Virus record (IMG/VR): IMGVR_UViG_3300030106_007250
Coordinates: 1 to 32,973 of that record
Origin: a virus
Direction: 5' to 3' (one strand)
DNA length: 32,973 nt
In this document: piece by piece, positions 14,960 through 24,800 of the stretch
Layout: each line of letters begins with the position of its first letter
Position numbering within the stretch: position 1 is the first letter of the stretch
Made by a program: the position numbers and the translations under genes
Notes under the pieces: generated by a model
The model's database searches: none
Seen by the model: only the letters and a program-made list of their open reading frames with translations
Told to the model about the DNA's origin: nothing

Positions 14960-16501
14960 ATGGCATCTTTAATAGTAAATAATGTTCTATCTTCATCGTT
15001 GGATGTAACCTACGATTATCAAGATACCGTAGAGCTTTTTGCATATACAGTAAAAGGTAGTTATACAATAGATGTTTCTGATATAAATATTCAGCTAAAC
15101 GATACTACTTTAATAGCTGGCAGAACAGCCATAACAGACGCTTACGCCCGCCCGAACATAACAGCAAGAATAGGTGCTGATGATTATATTAATGGCAGAA
15201 TAACAAGTTATAGTTTTGATGCTAACACATTGGTTGGCAAAGAGACTGTTTCTATAACAATAGAAGAGTCAAGAAGACTAGATGATTATAGCTCTTCTCA
15301 ATTTGCAAAATATATACCCAATCCTCACGCGCTAGCTAGCTTTTCCGAAAATTATACTTTCAGCAGAAATGGTGCGACCTACTCATCAAATAGAAATATT
15401 TCTATATCTTACAAGCAGATGGCGGGAGATCAGTTTCTCGACAATGCTAGAACATTTTTAACTAATTATTATTTCGCTAATAGGCCAAGTCTTGGGTATC
15501 AGGAAGATGGTATATCAGAAAACGCAAAAATAGATAAGAATTTTAAAGGGTTAATTAGCGAGACTTACGATATATTAGGCTTAAGTGTTTCTTTGTCAGA
15601 AAAAGTAGACTCTTCATTCATTGATGAACCTAACAATGTCAGCAAGCAAGAAACTCAATCAATAAACATTGATGAGAGGGGCTATAAGACAAAGAGAATA
15701 AATTTTAATTTAAAATCCTTAAGAGAAGACTCTCAGAATGTTCTGAGTAAGGCGATGGCTCAGATCATAGATCAAGCCAAGACTGATAACGAGGCAGAGT
15801 TTGGCACTCCTTTCTCTATATCGAAAACAATAAACAAACACGGCGATGAAGGCACCCTCAACTTATCGTTCACTACAGACCCTAAGAAATCTCAGGATGA
15901 CACGGTTTCTTATTCTGGCGCAGAGAATAAAGCTAAAAAATTTAAAGAGTATGTATTAACCATCTCTTATACGTCTAAAGGCAAGACAAATTTTGAAAAA
16001 TTCGAAAACTCTAAAAAGTCTTGGGTAAAAGAACAGTCTACTTATCCGCAAAAAATTAAAAGATTATTTCACCCAGTTTCTGACTTTTTTGAAAAAAGTA
16101 GAAGCACTAGTTTTGATAAAGCAGACGGGAAAGTGAATGAGAATGTGGTATTTACCACAGACCCAGCATATAATACAACAGACGATGGTCTTTTAAAATT
16201 GAAAAAAACTCTCTCCAAAACCCATCAGATAAATAGAGTGGGAAAATTTTTAGATTTATCAAATTTAGAGGAACAAATTAGTTTCAAGGCTTTAAAAACA
16301 GTCGGTCAAGCCTCGGTGAACGCGGAGGCAACAGTTAGTCAAAGTATGGGATTATATGAAGCAAAAAGAATTTTAGAATCAAAAACAGAAGAGTTTAAAG
16401 ATTTTGTTAATGAAGATGTAGTTCATATGATTAATGATACCGTCACCATTTCTCTTGGCAGGGGTCAGGCGCGTAGGACAATGCAATTTTTATTTTTATA
16501 A
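14960..16501 (+). CDS. Putative distal tail / baseplate protein 1
   Basis: This 513-residue protein begins 3 nt after the tape measure stop. In siphoviruses this is the place of the distal tail protein. It is beta-rich at the N-terminus (LIVNNVLSSSLDVTYDYQDT, then ITARIGADDYINGRITSYSF). In the middle (about residues 246-305) it has a repeat also found twice in the next gene, with the signature FSISKTINKHGDEGTLNLSF. The last 170 residues contain Lys-rich helical parts (KKFKEYVLTISYTSKGKTNF). An AAGGA sequence 11 nt upstream is a weak ribosome binding site. I do not recognise a specific family; the virion role follows from position and beta content. Confidence 0.55.
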   Translation: MASLIVNNVLSSSLDVTYDYQDTVELFAYTVKGSYTIDVSDINIQLNDTTLIAGRTAITDAYARPNITARIGADDYINGRITSYSFDANTLVGKETVSITIEESRRLDDYSSSQFAKYIPNPHALASFSENYTFSRNGATYSSNRNISISYKQMAGDQFLDNARTFLTNYYFANRPSLGYQEDGISENAKIDKNFKGLISETYDILGLSVSLSEKVDSSFIDEPNNVSKQETQSINIDERGYKTKRINFNLKSLREDSQNVLSKAMAQIIDQAKTDNEAEFGTPFSISKTINKHGDEGTLNLSFTTDPKKSQDDTVSYSGAENKAKKFKEYVLTISYTSKGKTNFEKFENSKKSWVKEQSTYPQKIKRLFHPVSDFFEKSRSTSFDKADGKVNENVVFTTDPAYNTTDDGLLKLKKTLSKTHQINRVGKFLDLSNLEEQISFKALKTVGQASVNAEATVSQSMGLYEAKRILESKTEEFKDFVNEDVVHMINDTVTISLGRGQARRTMQFLFL

Positions 16502-18130
16502 ATGTCAGAAAATATTACATATGGTTCTTATACTTTTCCATCTCCCACTCCTTTTGTTGGTTATGGAGTAAACCCTGTGTATATTGGTGGCAAGGTTGAC
16601 CACATTATCGAGTCCGTAGAGTTAGTTGGTAATTTAACTGGCTCAAATTTGAGTGGTTTACATTTGCAAAAGATGCAAATGATGAGCGGGTTGATGTCTG
16701 AGTTTCAAAATTTAACAATTACTCACAAGGACGGAACCACTGGTTATAATTTTGCAAAACCTGAAGGTATTTCTTTTGGTGATTCAGATTTAACTACAGT
16801 TTTACCTTACTCTGCTTCTTTTACTTGTTATGAGTCGGGGTCTTTTTCTGAGTTTGTTGGGATTACCGATCCTGTTGATACTTGGTCTTATAATCAGGCA
16901 GATAGAAAAATCACAGATGTATCCCACACGGTATCAGCTAAAGGAGTTAAAGTGGGTCCATCTAGTCCTCTTCAAAACGCAATTGATTTTGTAACTGGGA
17001 GAGTGACTGGCTGTAGAAATATCAGTGTATTCCAAACAGGTGTTTCAAGTGGAGATTTTGTCAAAAAGGCATTCCTCACCTCAAGAACAGAGGATATCAA
17101 CAGGGCTAATAACACTTACAAGATAACAGAAAATTATAAATATAACACTTATGAAGAAGGTTCTTTGACTGACTTTGGAGTGTTTACTTCTGATGTCCAA
17201 GTTGGTTTTGATAAAGATGCTGGATTAAAAGTAAATGTAAACGGAAAGATTCAAGGTGCCTTTGATGCCAATAAAAACAACGTAGCAGGATTGGTTACAA
17301 CAGGTCTTTTTACTTCAGGGCAAGCTACTGAGATGGCTTTGAATGCCGTAGCTTCTTCCTTGTCTGATTACGAAAGTGGTGCTTATACTTTTATTGATAA
17401 GGGGCCGAGAACAGCGAGTTACAATATAGACACTGGGACCAATACAATTTCTTTCTCATATGGATATTCTGATCCAAGCAATATAGATCAGGAGGGAGAT
17501 ATTTTGCACAAGAAAAAAGCAAGTATTGCCGCCTCTAAAGACAAATCCACTATTGATGTATCTATCAACGGGGAGATTGTATATAATGGTATGGGTAAAA
17601 TCATAGGAACTGGAGATCCAGCTACGGGCGAAAGATTTAAAGAGGTTGATGCTTTTTACAGTGGGGTAGAACAAAATTCTGGATTTTTAAATTTAGCAAT
17701 TGAAGCACTCCAAGATTTTAGAATGGATGCCACTGGTTATCATATTAGTGGGGATTATTTAAACGAAGTTCCTTTGACTAAGAGTATAAATAAAACTCCA
17801 GAAAATTCTACTATAAATTATTCTTTAACATTCGATAATAGAATAGATCTATCTTCTGGAACTCTCTCTGGTTTGACAATTGATATTACTGATAAAAAAC
17901 CACTACAGGTAAGCGGAATAGTTCCAAGTTTAGCTGGGTTTAGTAAGCAACTATTAATGAATAGAACTGCTGGAGAATATGGAGTAACTGCAAATTGTGA
18001 GTCTGATTCAGGTGATTTACAGCAGATGAAAAATGTGGTTAGTGGAAATATGACGGGCTTCTATACTTTCGAAGAAAGCAGTAGCATAAATAATGATACT
18101 ATTACTTTTAACACAAAAAGATATTATTAA
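16502..18130 (+). CDS. Putative distal tail / baseplate protein 2 with internal repeat
   Basis: This 542-residue protein starts directly after the previous stop (TAA-ATG without spacer) and has no Shine-Dalgarno sequence. The N-terminus (GSYTFPSPTPFVGYGVNPVY) is aromatic and Pro-rich. Two copies of a roughly 95-residue repeat follow, at about residues 241-325 and 350-447. Each has an opening strand (KVNVNGKIQG; DVSINGEIVY), a helix (LNAVASSLSDY; LNLAIEALQDF) and a closing strand with S-x-S-Y or YSLTFD. The second copy shares KSINKTPENSTINYSLTF with the previous gene. The remainder is beta-rich with SG turns, typical of tail tip proteins. It is probably a baseplate or tail-tip ring component. 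Family not known. Confidence 0.55.
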   Translation: MSENITYGSYTFPSPTPFVGYGVNPVYIGGKVDHIIESVELVGNLTGSNLSGLHLQKMQMMSGLMSEFQNLTITHKDGTTGYNFAKPEGISFGDSDLTTVLPYSASFTCYESGSFSEFVGITDPVDTWSYNQADRKITDVSHTVSAKGVKVGPSSPLQNAIDFVTGRVTGCRNISVFQTGVSSGDFVKKAFLTSRTEDINRANNTYKITENYKYNTYEEGSLTDFGVFTSDVQVGFDKDAGLKVNVNGKIQGAFDANKNNVAGLVTTGLFTSGQATEMALNAVASSLSDYESGAYTFIDKGPRTASYNIDTGTNTISFSYGYSDPSNIDQEGDILHKKKASIAASKDKSTIDVSINGEIVYNGMGKIIGTGDPATGERFKEVDAFYSGVEQNSGFLNLAIEALQDFRMDATGYHISGDYLNEVPLTKSINKTPENSTINYSLTFDNRIDLSSGTLSGLTIDITDKKPLQVSGIVPSLAGFSKQLLMNRTAGEYGVTANCESDSGDLQQMKNVVSGNMTGFYTFEESSSINNDTITFNTKRYY

Positions 18131-18132
18131 TA

Positions 18133-19566
18133 ATGAGTTCTGATGCTTTAAGTTTTAGTTTAGATGATACTTACGGAAGCAATACAAGGCTTCTAATTCA
18201 CTATGATTTTAATGCTGGCGCTGTTACAAGTGGCACAGCAGCAGCACAAGATGGTTCTTATTATTGGGGCTATATTCCAAATGGAACACCAGCAAACAAT
18301 ACTGGTCTTTGGAGTGGTAAAGTTTTAGATTCTCAAAGTCCCTCTATTGGAGGAGCTATTCAGAGAGTCACAGGAGATTTTTTAAGTGGGTCTATAGCTC
18401 GATTGGACGATTCTAATATAGAAGTTAATACTGCTGGATCGGCATCAATTAATTATAGCAGTCTCTCTGCTGTTTTTGATATGGAATTTACTGGGCAGCT
18501 TAATGACGCTGTGTTGTTTGGATCTCTGGAAAAAACATCTACGACTATAAACGGCGTTACATACACTGGGTCAAAAGGATTTAACTTTGGCATTACAAAA
18601 AGAGGTCAATTATTTTATCAAAGTTTTGATTCAAACGGGGATTTTATACACTCGTTTAAATCAACAGAGCTTTCTAGAAGAAATGTAATAGCTTTTTCTC
18701 ATGGGGAAACAAACATTGGTTTGCATAGGTTTGATATGTTGAATGGAGAGTATCATTCAGAATATTTAACCAGAAATGATTCTCCCAAAATGGCAGATAG
18801 TGATAGCTTTTTTATAGGCGGCTCTAAAAATTGGTATGAAAACCCAAACTCTACACAAGATGGCTCTTTTAAAACAAGCATACCTCTCTCTAGTGTTTAC
18901 ATAAATTCCTTTGCTCTTTTATCTGGAGAGACATCTCCTAGTTCTTTGTTTTCTATCGCAAGCGGGCTTGTTGGAGAATACTCTACCACCGAGATTCCAA
19001 GAATACTTGGTGAAAGACTTACTGGATATCAGCAAGAAATAATTTATAAAACTGGGATAACTGGCTATGACTATACTAGCACTGGAAGCATATCTTTAGC
19101 TACAGGTAGAAATATGTTTACTGGTAATTTCTTTGGTGCCAGCACTGTTAACACTGGAGAAGGAGATAGATACTTCCTCTATAGATCTTTTGATGATGCA
19201 TTGTCTGCAAGCGGAGTTAAAACATTTGTAAAAGAAGAAGTTGGTTATTTACATCCAAATTCTGGTTATCAATATTCTCCAACAGGAGAAAATGCTTTTG
19301 ATACATTAGGTCTACAAAATGTAGATGGTGCTGTAACAGAATATATTGAACAAAGGGGTATATCGGGCGCAGCTACGGTTGGTGTTACTCTTTTCGGTTC
19401 TAGATTTTTAACGGGCGTTACATCTGGAATAAGTGGTGTAAGGCAGGTTCCTAAATATGAAACGACTATAGAAAGAGAAGCTAGAATCGAATCTGGTATT
19501 TCTGTATCGGTTCCTGCGAACTTATTTAAAAAGAATTTTATTTACTACTTGGGAGAAAGATTATGA
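18133..19566 (+). CDS. LamG/concanavalin-like tail protein
   Basis: This 477-residue protein lies 2 nt after the previous stop and overlaps the next gene by 4 nt. Residues about 15-265 read as a concanavalin-like jelly roll. They contain an opening strand TRLLIHYDFNAG, a middle set of strands (VFDMEFTG, VLFGSLE, FNFGITKRGQLFYQSFDSNG, VIAFSHGETNIGLHRFD) and a closing strand set FFIGGSKNWYENP and SSVYINSFALLSGE. The motif of short strands separated by G-x-T/S-G turns is the LamG pattern, seen often in tail fibre and baseplate proteins that bind carbohydrates. The C-terminal part (from about 290) has no assigned domain and ends with hydrophobic IYYLGERL. A host-receptor or glycan-binding role is plausible but inferred. 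Confidence 0.55.
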   Translation: MSSDALSFSLDDTYGSNTRLLIHYDFNAGAVTSGTAAAQDGSYYWGYIPNGTPANNTGLWSGKVLDSQSPSIGGAIQRVTGDFLSGSIARLDDSNIEVNTAGSASINYSSLSAVFDMEFTGQLNDAVLFGSLEKTSTTINGVTYTGSKGFNFGITKRGQLFYQSFDSNGDFIHSFKSTELSRRNVIAFSHGETNIGLHRFDMLNGEYHSEYLTRNDSPKMADSDSFFIGGSKNWYENPNSTQDGSFKTSIPLSSVYINSFALLSGETSPSSLFSIASGLVGEYSTTEIPRILGERLTGYQQEIIYKTGITGYDYTSTGSISLATGRNMFTGNFFGASTVNTGEGDRYFLYRSFDDALSASGVKTFVKEEVGYLHPNSGYQYSPTGENAFDTLGLQNVDGAVTEYIEQRGISGAATVGVTLFGSRFLTGVTSGISGVRQVPKYETTIEREARIESGISVSVPANLFKKNFIYYLGERL

Positions 19567-20396
19567 TTTACGAAAGTGTTATATCTAACGGAGATTCTAC
19601 TATCTCAGGTTGTCGTTCTGATGAATTAGGAACAAATGTTTTTATTTCAATTAACAAAACCGCTTCTCAAACGGCTGGTGAATTCTATTATGATAGAAGC
19701 CTTAGCACTGGAGAAATTAATTTAAAGCTTGCGGCTAATGGCCAAATGTTATTGCAAGAGAAGCCAGTAACAGGCAGTGCTTTAAATGAGGTGGTGTATC
19801 AAATTTCAACAGGGGATTTTTTTACAAAATTAGATGATCAAGTAGCTGACGAGTTTGAAAAATCTAAAATACAATTCGACTCAACAACTCCTCACAAATC
19901 AAATTACAATTTAAAATACGATGTAACTACAGGTGGAATTTTTGCAGCTACGGGTGATTTTGGTCAATCCCTCAAGACAAGTATATTGGCTAGATACCCT
20001 GCTTTTGCATCAGCAGCAGAAAATTTTGTAGATTTCGAATATTTTTTAAATGGCCAAAAGGTTTATTCTGGCCTTGGGATTGGAGCTTCTGCTTTGAATC
20101 AGCCTAATTTTTCTCAAGACGGTGGAGTGGTTACTAGTAGCAACAAGGATAATTTCAAATACACTGCTTATAAGAAAGAGCCTAGAACAGCTTCTGTTAC
20201 AGGAGAAAGTCCAGATATTGTTACTGGAGATGGATTTATTGAAAAAAGGACAAAATTTTACATTAATGGAGTGCAAGAATTTCCCGATAGCTATTTAGAG
20301 CTTTATTCTGGTGTAAATATGATTAAAGCGGGTTCTAGCGCGTTAGTGAGCGGGAACCAGATTTTGAACTTTTCTACAGACTCATTAAATTTATGA
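19563..20396 (+). CDS. Putative minor tail protein, unknown family
   Basis: This 277-residue protein starts within the last codons of the previous gene (4-nt overlap). Unlike most genes here it has a clear ribosome binding site, GGGAG about 8 nt before the ATG. The protein is beta-rich, with repeated Gly/Ser/Asn turns (NGDSTISGCRSDELGTN at the N-terminus; LNGQKVYSGLGIGAS near the middle). A C-terminal piece, KFYINGVQEFPDSYLELYSG, has the YxNGx-V motif common in repeated beta domains of tail tip proteins. It overlaps the hub-like gene by 4 nt. It has no catalytic motif, so I regard it as a structural part of the tail tip, without a known family. Confidence 0.5.
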   Translation: MIYESVISNGDSTISGCRSDELGTNVFISINKTASQTAGEFYYDRSLSTGEINLKLAANGQMLLQEKPVTGSALNEVVYQISTGDFFTKLDDQVADEFEKSKIQFDSTTPHKSNYNLKYDVTTGGIFAATGDFGQSLKTSILARYPAFASAAENFVDFEYFLNGQKVYSGLGIGASALNQPNFSQDGGVVTSSNKDNFKYTAYKKEPRTASVTGESPDIVTGDGFIEKRTKFYINGVQEFPDSYLELYSGVNMIKAGSSALVSGNQILNFSTDSLNL

Positions 20397-22909
20397 GAGA
20401 GACGATAGAGACATTAGATATGAATTTTACCAACCAAGCTGGTGGACACACAGCTACGGTGGGGACTGTAGCTAATGCTAAAAACATAGATGGGACAGAT
20501 GGGTTGGGAACTGTTATTGGCAATCTAGGAGAGCTTAATGAATTCTCTAATACAAAAATAGCAGAGAAAATGAAAAATTTTATCTGTGTTAGTATAACAA
20601 ATTCGTCAGACGCTAATAGAGATACTGTAACAAGAAATTATATTGATAGAAGCACCTTACTGCTAGAGTCTCATCTTGTTTTACTTAGAGGGGAGAATGC
20701 ACCACCCGAAGGTGGATCTAGTTATGAGGGTCCAGTGCCTTATTTTACGGAGGTGGCTGGAAGCCCTTTAAAATCATTTAAAAAGAGTGGGCCTAAAAAA
20801 GTGGGGCATGTTATATATGCTGGATCAATTTATAATGTAGAATCAGCACAAAGGTTTGATGGAGTAAAGATAAAATTAATCTATCAAAATAAAAAATTAA
20901 TAGAAAAGCTATGTTTGAATAGTGATTTTGCTAGCCCAACTTACAAAGGCTCTCCCGATTTATCTCAATATAATTTAAGCTTTGGTTATACCATAGCTGA
21001 TTTTAGAACAATGCTGGAGATAGTGGGCCTTAAAGTTAATGGCTTACCTAGTGATTCAGACATATTACTAACGGAGAGCGGCAATCTTTCAAGTGTTGCC
21101 ACTGCAATAGCTTCCAAGTTGGGTTTTTTCTGGTATGTTAATCCTGAAGATGGATCTATAAATTTTATAAATACTGCCGTTGCTGCTTCAATAAAATTAG
21201 ATGATTTTTCTAAAACGGCAGATCAAGACATAACTACCTCTTCTTTTACTAAAAGTTTAAGAAAGAATCTAGTTGTTAATACATATACAGGCTCTGCTGA
21301 AAAGAAGCCAGACGAAGAAGAGAAAACTGCTACTACAGAAGATAGACCAAGACCTATCTTTTTTAAAAGAATAATGTGGGACAGAAGTGCGTCTTTCCGA
21401 AAAATAATGACAGGAATGGAGCTTAGTTGTTTTTATGCCCTCTATCAACAAAATGAAAAAAACAAAATAAAAGATACATTTACTTTTTTCTTATTATATT
21501 TAAATAGAAAAGGATTGGTTAAGAAAATCCTTGGATTAAAAAGGAATATAAATATAACAAACATGTATCCTTATAGATTCACCAGTCTTCAGTTGAGAGA
21601 TTTTTATAAAATAGATGGTGTTAATTATGATGGTAATGACGAGAGAGGTTATTTGCTTCCAAAAGCAACAGCAGAGGCTGAAAAATCTGGATTCAGAAAA
21701 TCTAACATAGTAGATGGTAAAAATAAAAAACTTGATCGCTTTGTTGAGAAGTTTCAATACATCAGATTAAATAGTGTAAGGCTTGATAGTCCTTTTGAAA
21801 AAAAAGATCCAGATGAAGAAGATCAAGTGGATATTCCAAATGGTGAAATAGGAATAAAGCCTAAAAGACCTACCGATACTGTTCTTGATAGATTCTTAAA
21901 AGCTTACTTCGCTGTAGCAGGAGGAATATATATAACAAACTCTTACAGCAAATATAAAGCGGAGCGCATCGATTTTCAGAATACTGCTGACTTAGCAATT
22001 AGTGGTCCGTTTAAAAAAGATGAAACAGTCGCTGAAATTGATGAGCTTTCAGATCTTGCTGATCTTATGAACTCGATCAATATAGATCCAGAAAAAACAG
22101 ACATTGAAACTCTAGCGAAGCTGACCAGAGGAGAGTCTGTAATTGGTAATGATTTTTATTTTCTCGGCATGAGACCGCTCAAACAATTAGAAAGAGTTCA
22201 AAAAGATAAGCCTATTAATTTTGAAGATTTGGAATTGGTGACTGAATTTGCTGAGTTTGATGCGTCCCCAAGCTTAAAAGGAAAGGAGTTCTTAGGGGGG
22301 ACAGAAAGGTTTATGAAAAATAGCATCGAAAAGTTTTTTCAAAAAGCTCTTATTCAATCAAATATTCTTTTTAACAATGCTATTGATTTTCAATCAAAAA
22401 TAAAATGCACATATTTGAGAGGAAAGACTAGAGTAAACCCAGTCGGAGAAGATGATGAAGAACAGGAAGATAACAATTTGTCTGGCAGTTCAGAAGACGA
22501 TCAGGCTTTATCTGATCTTTTTGATAGATATGATCTCAAATATTATTGTGTTGAAAGTCCTTCATATAATTTAATGAACAAAATTAGCCACAGTTCTTCT
22601 AGTGGATCAACAATGGATATGAAACTGTTGAAGTCGGTAAGAGGAAGCATGGCTCAGGACAGTGGGGAGCAGATAAGTTCGTCTAGAACTTTATATGGAT
22701 TGCATCTACCTACATTCAAGCCAACAATGAACTCAGTTTCTGTATCAGTAACAAGTTCAGGTATTACTACCTCAATTAAAGAATCTACCATAAAACTGGT
22801 TCCACCAGATCAAACGGTTCTTATTGATAGGGCTAATAATGCACTTCGTCCTGACAGTCCATTATCGACGCAAATATCTGCAAGTCAGAAGAACTTTATG
22901 GGATTATGA
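20393..22909 (+). CDS. Baseplate hub / tail tip-like protein
   Basis: At 838 residues this is the last gene of the structural module; it overlaps the gene before it by 4 nt and converges with the next leftward gene, overlapping it by 6 nt. A middle part (about 200-275) reads FGYTIADFRTMLEIVGLKVN, then SVATAIASKLGFFWYVNPED and GSINFINTA. This pattern of a domain that searches a strand, with DG and FI at a turn, is typical of hub proteins of the gp27/late-control type. The N-terminus has a DG-rich start. Later parts (about 300-720) are charged with acidic inserts (EDDEEQEDNNLSGSSEDD). The C-terminus is a Ser-rich beta piece. A tail-tip hub that starts tail assembly is the likely role, but the sequence is too diverged to be sure. 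Confidence 0.55.
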   Translation: MRETIETLDMNFTNQAGGHTATVGTVANAKNIDGTDGLGTVIGNLGELNEFSNTKIAEKMKNFICVSITNSSDANRDTVTRNYIDRSTLLLESHLVLLRGENAPPEGGSSYEGPVPYFTEVAGSPLKSFKKSGPKKVGHVIYAGSIYNVESAQRFDGVKIKLIYQNKKLIEKLCLNSDFASPTYKGSPDLSQYNLSFGYTIADFRTMLEIVGLKVNGLPSDSDILLTESGNLSSVATAIASKLGFFWYVNPEDGSINFINTAVAASIKLDDFSKTADQDITTSSFTKSLRKNLVVNTYTGSAEKKPDEEEKTATTEDRPRPIFFKRIMWDRSASFRKIMTGMELSCFYALYQQNEKNKIKDTFTFFLLYLNRKGLVKKILGLKRNINITNMYPYRFTSLQLRDFYKIDGVNYDGNDERGYLLPKATAEAEKSGFRKSNIVDGKNKKLDRFVEKFQYIRLNSVRLDSPFEKKDPDEEDQVDIPNGEIGIKPKRPTDTVLDRFLKAYFAVAGGIYITNSYSKYKAERIDFQNTADLAISGPFKKDETVAEIDELSDLADLMNSINIDPEKTDIETLAKLTRGESVIGNDFYFLGMRPLKQLERVQKDKPINFEDLELVTEFAEFDASPSLKGKEFLGGTERFMKNSIEKFFQKALIQSNILFNNAIDFQSKIKCTYLRGKTRVNPVGEDDEEQEDNNLSGSSEDDQALSDLFDRYDLKYYCVESPSYNLMNKISHSSSSGSTMDMKLLKSVRGSMAQDSGEQISSSRTLYGLHLPTFKPTMNSVSVSVTSSGITTSIKESTIKLVPPDQTVLIDRANNALRPDSPLSTQISASQKNFMGL

Positions 22910-23683
22910 TTTTTTGCAGATTGCTATAAGCTTCCTACACTCTTTGGCTGGGATATCGTCATAAGACTTCCAATTTGCCGCTTCCTCATTTTTGTAGATT
23001 TCTTCCTTCCAGAACGTCCTCAGAAGCGATTTGAAGTCATCAAAGGACTTTACCCCATTATCTTCGTCCAAAGCCTTCTGGAGCGTTCCTGCTGGCGTTA
23101 ATGGGAGCATAGCAGAGTCGCTAGAGGCATCATACTCCACGGTATTGGAATTATTAGCTCCTTTTGACTTATCTATCTCGTCTGCTCCTACAATGTGGAT
23201 ATTGAGATAATTACGCACACAACGGACAAAAGCGCGGTTACAGGCTATTGTTTCTAGGAATTTAGCGCAGAAATTGTCTGTATTTGCAAGAGTGGCATTA
23301 GCTACATCTGTGTAGCGGGAGCTAATACCTCCAAATGAACACTCATAATTTTCTATCCAGTCTATCTGGCATTTTGCAGTAACGTAACCATCTGAGATAT
23401 TATCTACTTTGAAATCAATGGTGTGATAGCCTCTCATTTTAGCTAGCTCTTTGATGCCTCCAAGCATAATGAGAAGCTGCTTATCAGAGAGACCCTCAAC
23501 AGAAGTAGGGACATCTTTCTTCCTAGATGCAAACCAATCTTTGTTAGGGTAGAGAAACTCTTCCTTGATCATGGCTCTCCAGTTGACAGAGCCGTCCTCG
23601 TTAAATTCATAGTCTACATTTTCAAGCAGTCCATGCTCGTTACGCTTGTAAACATCTGGCCCGTAGATTTTTTTCTCACTCAT
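22904..23683 (-). CDS. Possible Rad52/Sak-type single-strand annealing protein
   Basis: The ATG at 23683 (MSEKKIYGPDVYKRNEH) gives 259 residues and an 8-nt overlap with the gene before it; an upstream GTG at 23692 would add three residues. The middle carries SDKQLLIMLGGIKELAKMRG, then YHTIDFKV and YVTAKCQIDWIENYE, followed by a conserved-looking helix TLANTDNFCAKFLETIACNR and AFVRCVRNYLNIHIV. The beta-beta-beta-helix order and the helix with N-R-A(F/L) resemble phage single-strand annealing proteins of the Rad52/Sak type, where N-R-A lies near the DNA-binding groove. I have moderate trust in this. Its operon also contains the SSB-like gene, which supports a recombination role. GC content is clearly higher than in the glycosyltransferase genes beside it. 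Confidence 0.4.
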   Translation of the reverse strand: MSEKKIYGPDVYKRNEHGLLENVDYEFNEDGSVNWRAMIKEEFLYPNKDWFASRKKDVPTSVEGLSDKQLLIMLGGIKELAKMRGYHTIDFKVDNISDGYVTAKCQIDWIENYECSFGGISSRYTDVANATLANTDNFCAKFLETIACNRAFVRCVRNYLNIHIVGADEIDKSKGANNSNTVEYDASSDSAMLPLTPAGTLQKALDEDNGVKSFDDFKSLLRTFWKEEIYKNEEAANWKSYDDIPAKECRKLIAICKKS

Positions 23684-24800
23684 CGTTGTCACTGTATATA
23701 AAAAGCCAATCTAAGTCAAGAAGAATTTCGTCTTTATTTTCTTCTCCATTAAACTCATAAATTGTTTCGTATGTCTTGTCTCCACAAACAACTTTCTTTC
23801 CGCTTTTTATTTTTAATCCATTTAAATTGCAATCAAATCTATCTTTGTTTTGTTCTATGATTTTGTCTTCATTACATTCATGAACAAAAAGATCAAAAAA
23901 ATCAGCCCTAAGTTTAGGTATGTTTTCTTTTTCTGTGCAGATTAACCCTAAGGAAACGCCATGCTTTTTGGCTTTTGATATAAATTCTGAGTCAAAATTA
24001 TCGCTTTTGTATAAAATCTTTTTTATTTTTTTTGTGGCTAGAACATCTTCTGAAATCGGTTCTTTTAGAATGACTTCGACATTGTTTCTTTGAATTATAT
24101 TTCTTAATACGTCTTCATTGTGGGACATGTCCATCCTAACTGTCATGTGGTCTGAGACAATATCTGTATTCTCTTTGGGTATTACTTCGACTTGTTGTTG
24201 TCTGCACATTTCACCCATAAAAATAGTCTTATGTTTTACTGGGTCTAATCCTAAAAGTTCTAAGGCTGAGTTAGCGATTTTTTCTGGCTTTATTCTATTG
24301 ACTGTTTTGGGGTTTTCATTAAAAGAGAATGATGGCTTTTCCCCGTTAGGTCTTTCTGTTTCAATAATTTTTTGATTTGATTGTTCTCCCCAATAAGGTC
24401 TAACACATGCCGCGAAAGAATTAGAATAAATTGATACCATTTTTCTATTAAAGAAACCTGCAAGATGAGCGGGAAAAGAATCTACTCCAATAAAAAGATT
24501 ACAGTTCTTTACTATATAAGACATCTGTCTCATATTTGTTTTGCCCCTTAAGTCGATATCGCAACTTAGGCTTGGATCTTTTTCTAGACCTATTTGAAGA
24601 GTTTTAATATTTAATTTATTAAAGTAAGGATCTAAAAGTTTTTTTACCTCCATCCAGTAATCATAATCTCTTAGATTGTCCTTAGAAGAGGCGTGAAAGC
24701 AAACATATTCCTGACAAGATGTGGGAAAAAATTGTTCAGAGATTGTTGGGTTATCTATTTCAAGTCCTGTTGACAGAGCATATCTTTCAATTAGGTGCAT
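23676..24800 (-). CDS. GT9-like glycosyltransferase, C-terminal half, plus unknown domain
   Basis: This 374-residue protein contains what should be the second half of a GT9 (heptosyltransferase-like) GT-B fold: a CxxFHASSKDN strand, then LKTLQIGLEKDP-type elements, and the donor-site motif FIGVDSFPAHLAGFFNRK (about residue 103-120), the hallmark of this family's C-domain. The N-terminal Rossmann half is missing and is found at the end of the gene upstream. The start MHLIERYALSTGLE matches the interdomain helix of GT9 enzymes. After about residue 190 comes an extra 180-residue region of unknown fold ending LLDLDWLFIYSDNDE. The gene overlaps the upstream one by 14 nt in a different frame. It may be coupled translation of two subunits, programmed frameshifting, or a broken gene. 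Confidence 0.65.
   Translation of the reverse strand: MHLIERYALSTGLEIDNPTISEQFFPTSCQEYVCFHASSKDNLRDYDYWMEVKKLLDPYFNKLNIKTLQIGLEKDPSLSCDIDLRGKTNMRQMSYIVKNCNLFIGVDSFPAHLAGFFNRKMVSIYSNSFAACVRPYWGEQSNQKIIETERPNGEKPSFSFNENPKTVNRIKPEKIANSALELLGLDPVKHKTIFMGEMCRQQQVEVIPKENTDIVSDHMTVRMDMSHNEDVLRNIIQRNNVEVILKEPISEDVLATKKIKKILYKSDNFDSEFISKAKKHGVSLGLICTEKENIPKLRADFFDLFVHECNEDKIIEQNKDRFDCNLNGLKIKSGKKVVCGDKTYETIYEFNGEENKDEILLDLDWLFIYSDNDE

Noticed and set aside
22895-22935. Bidirectional terminator between the convergent genes at 22904/22909
   Set aside because: The genes overlap by 6 nt and no GC-rich hairpin with T-tract is found on either strand.
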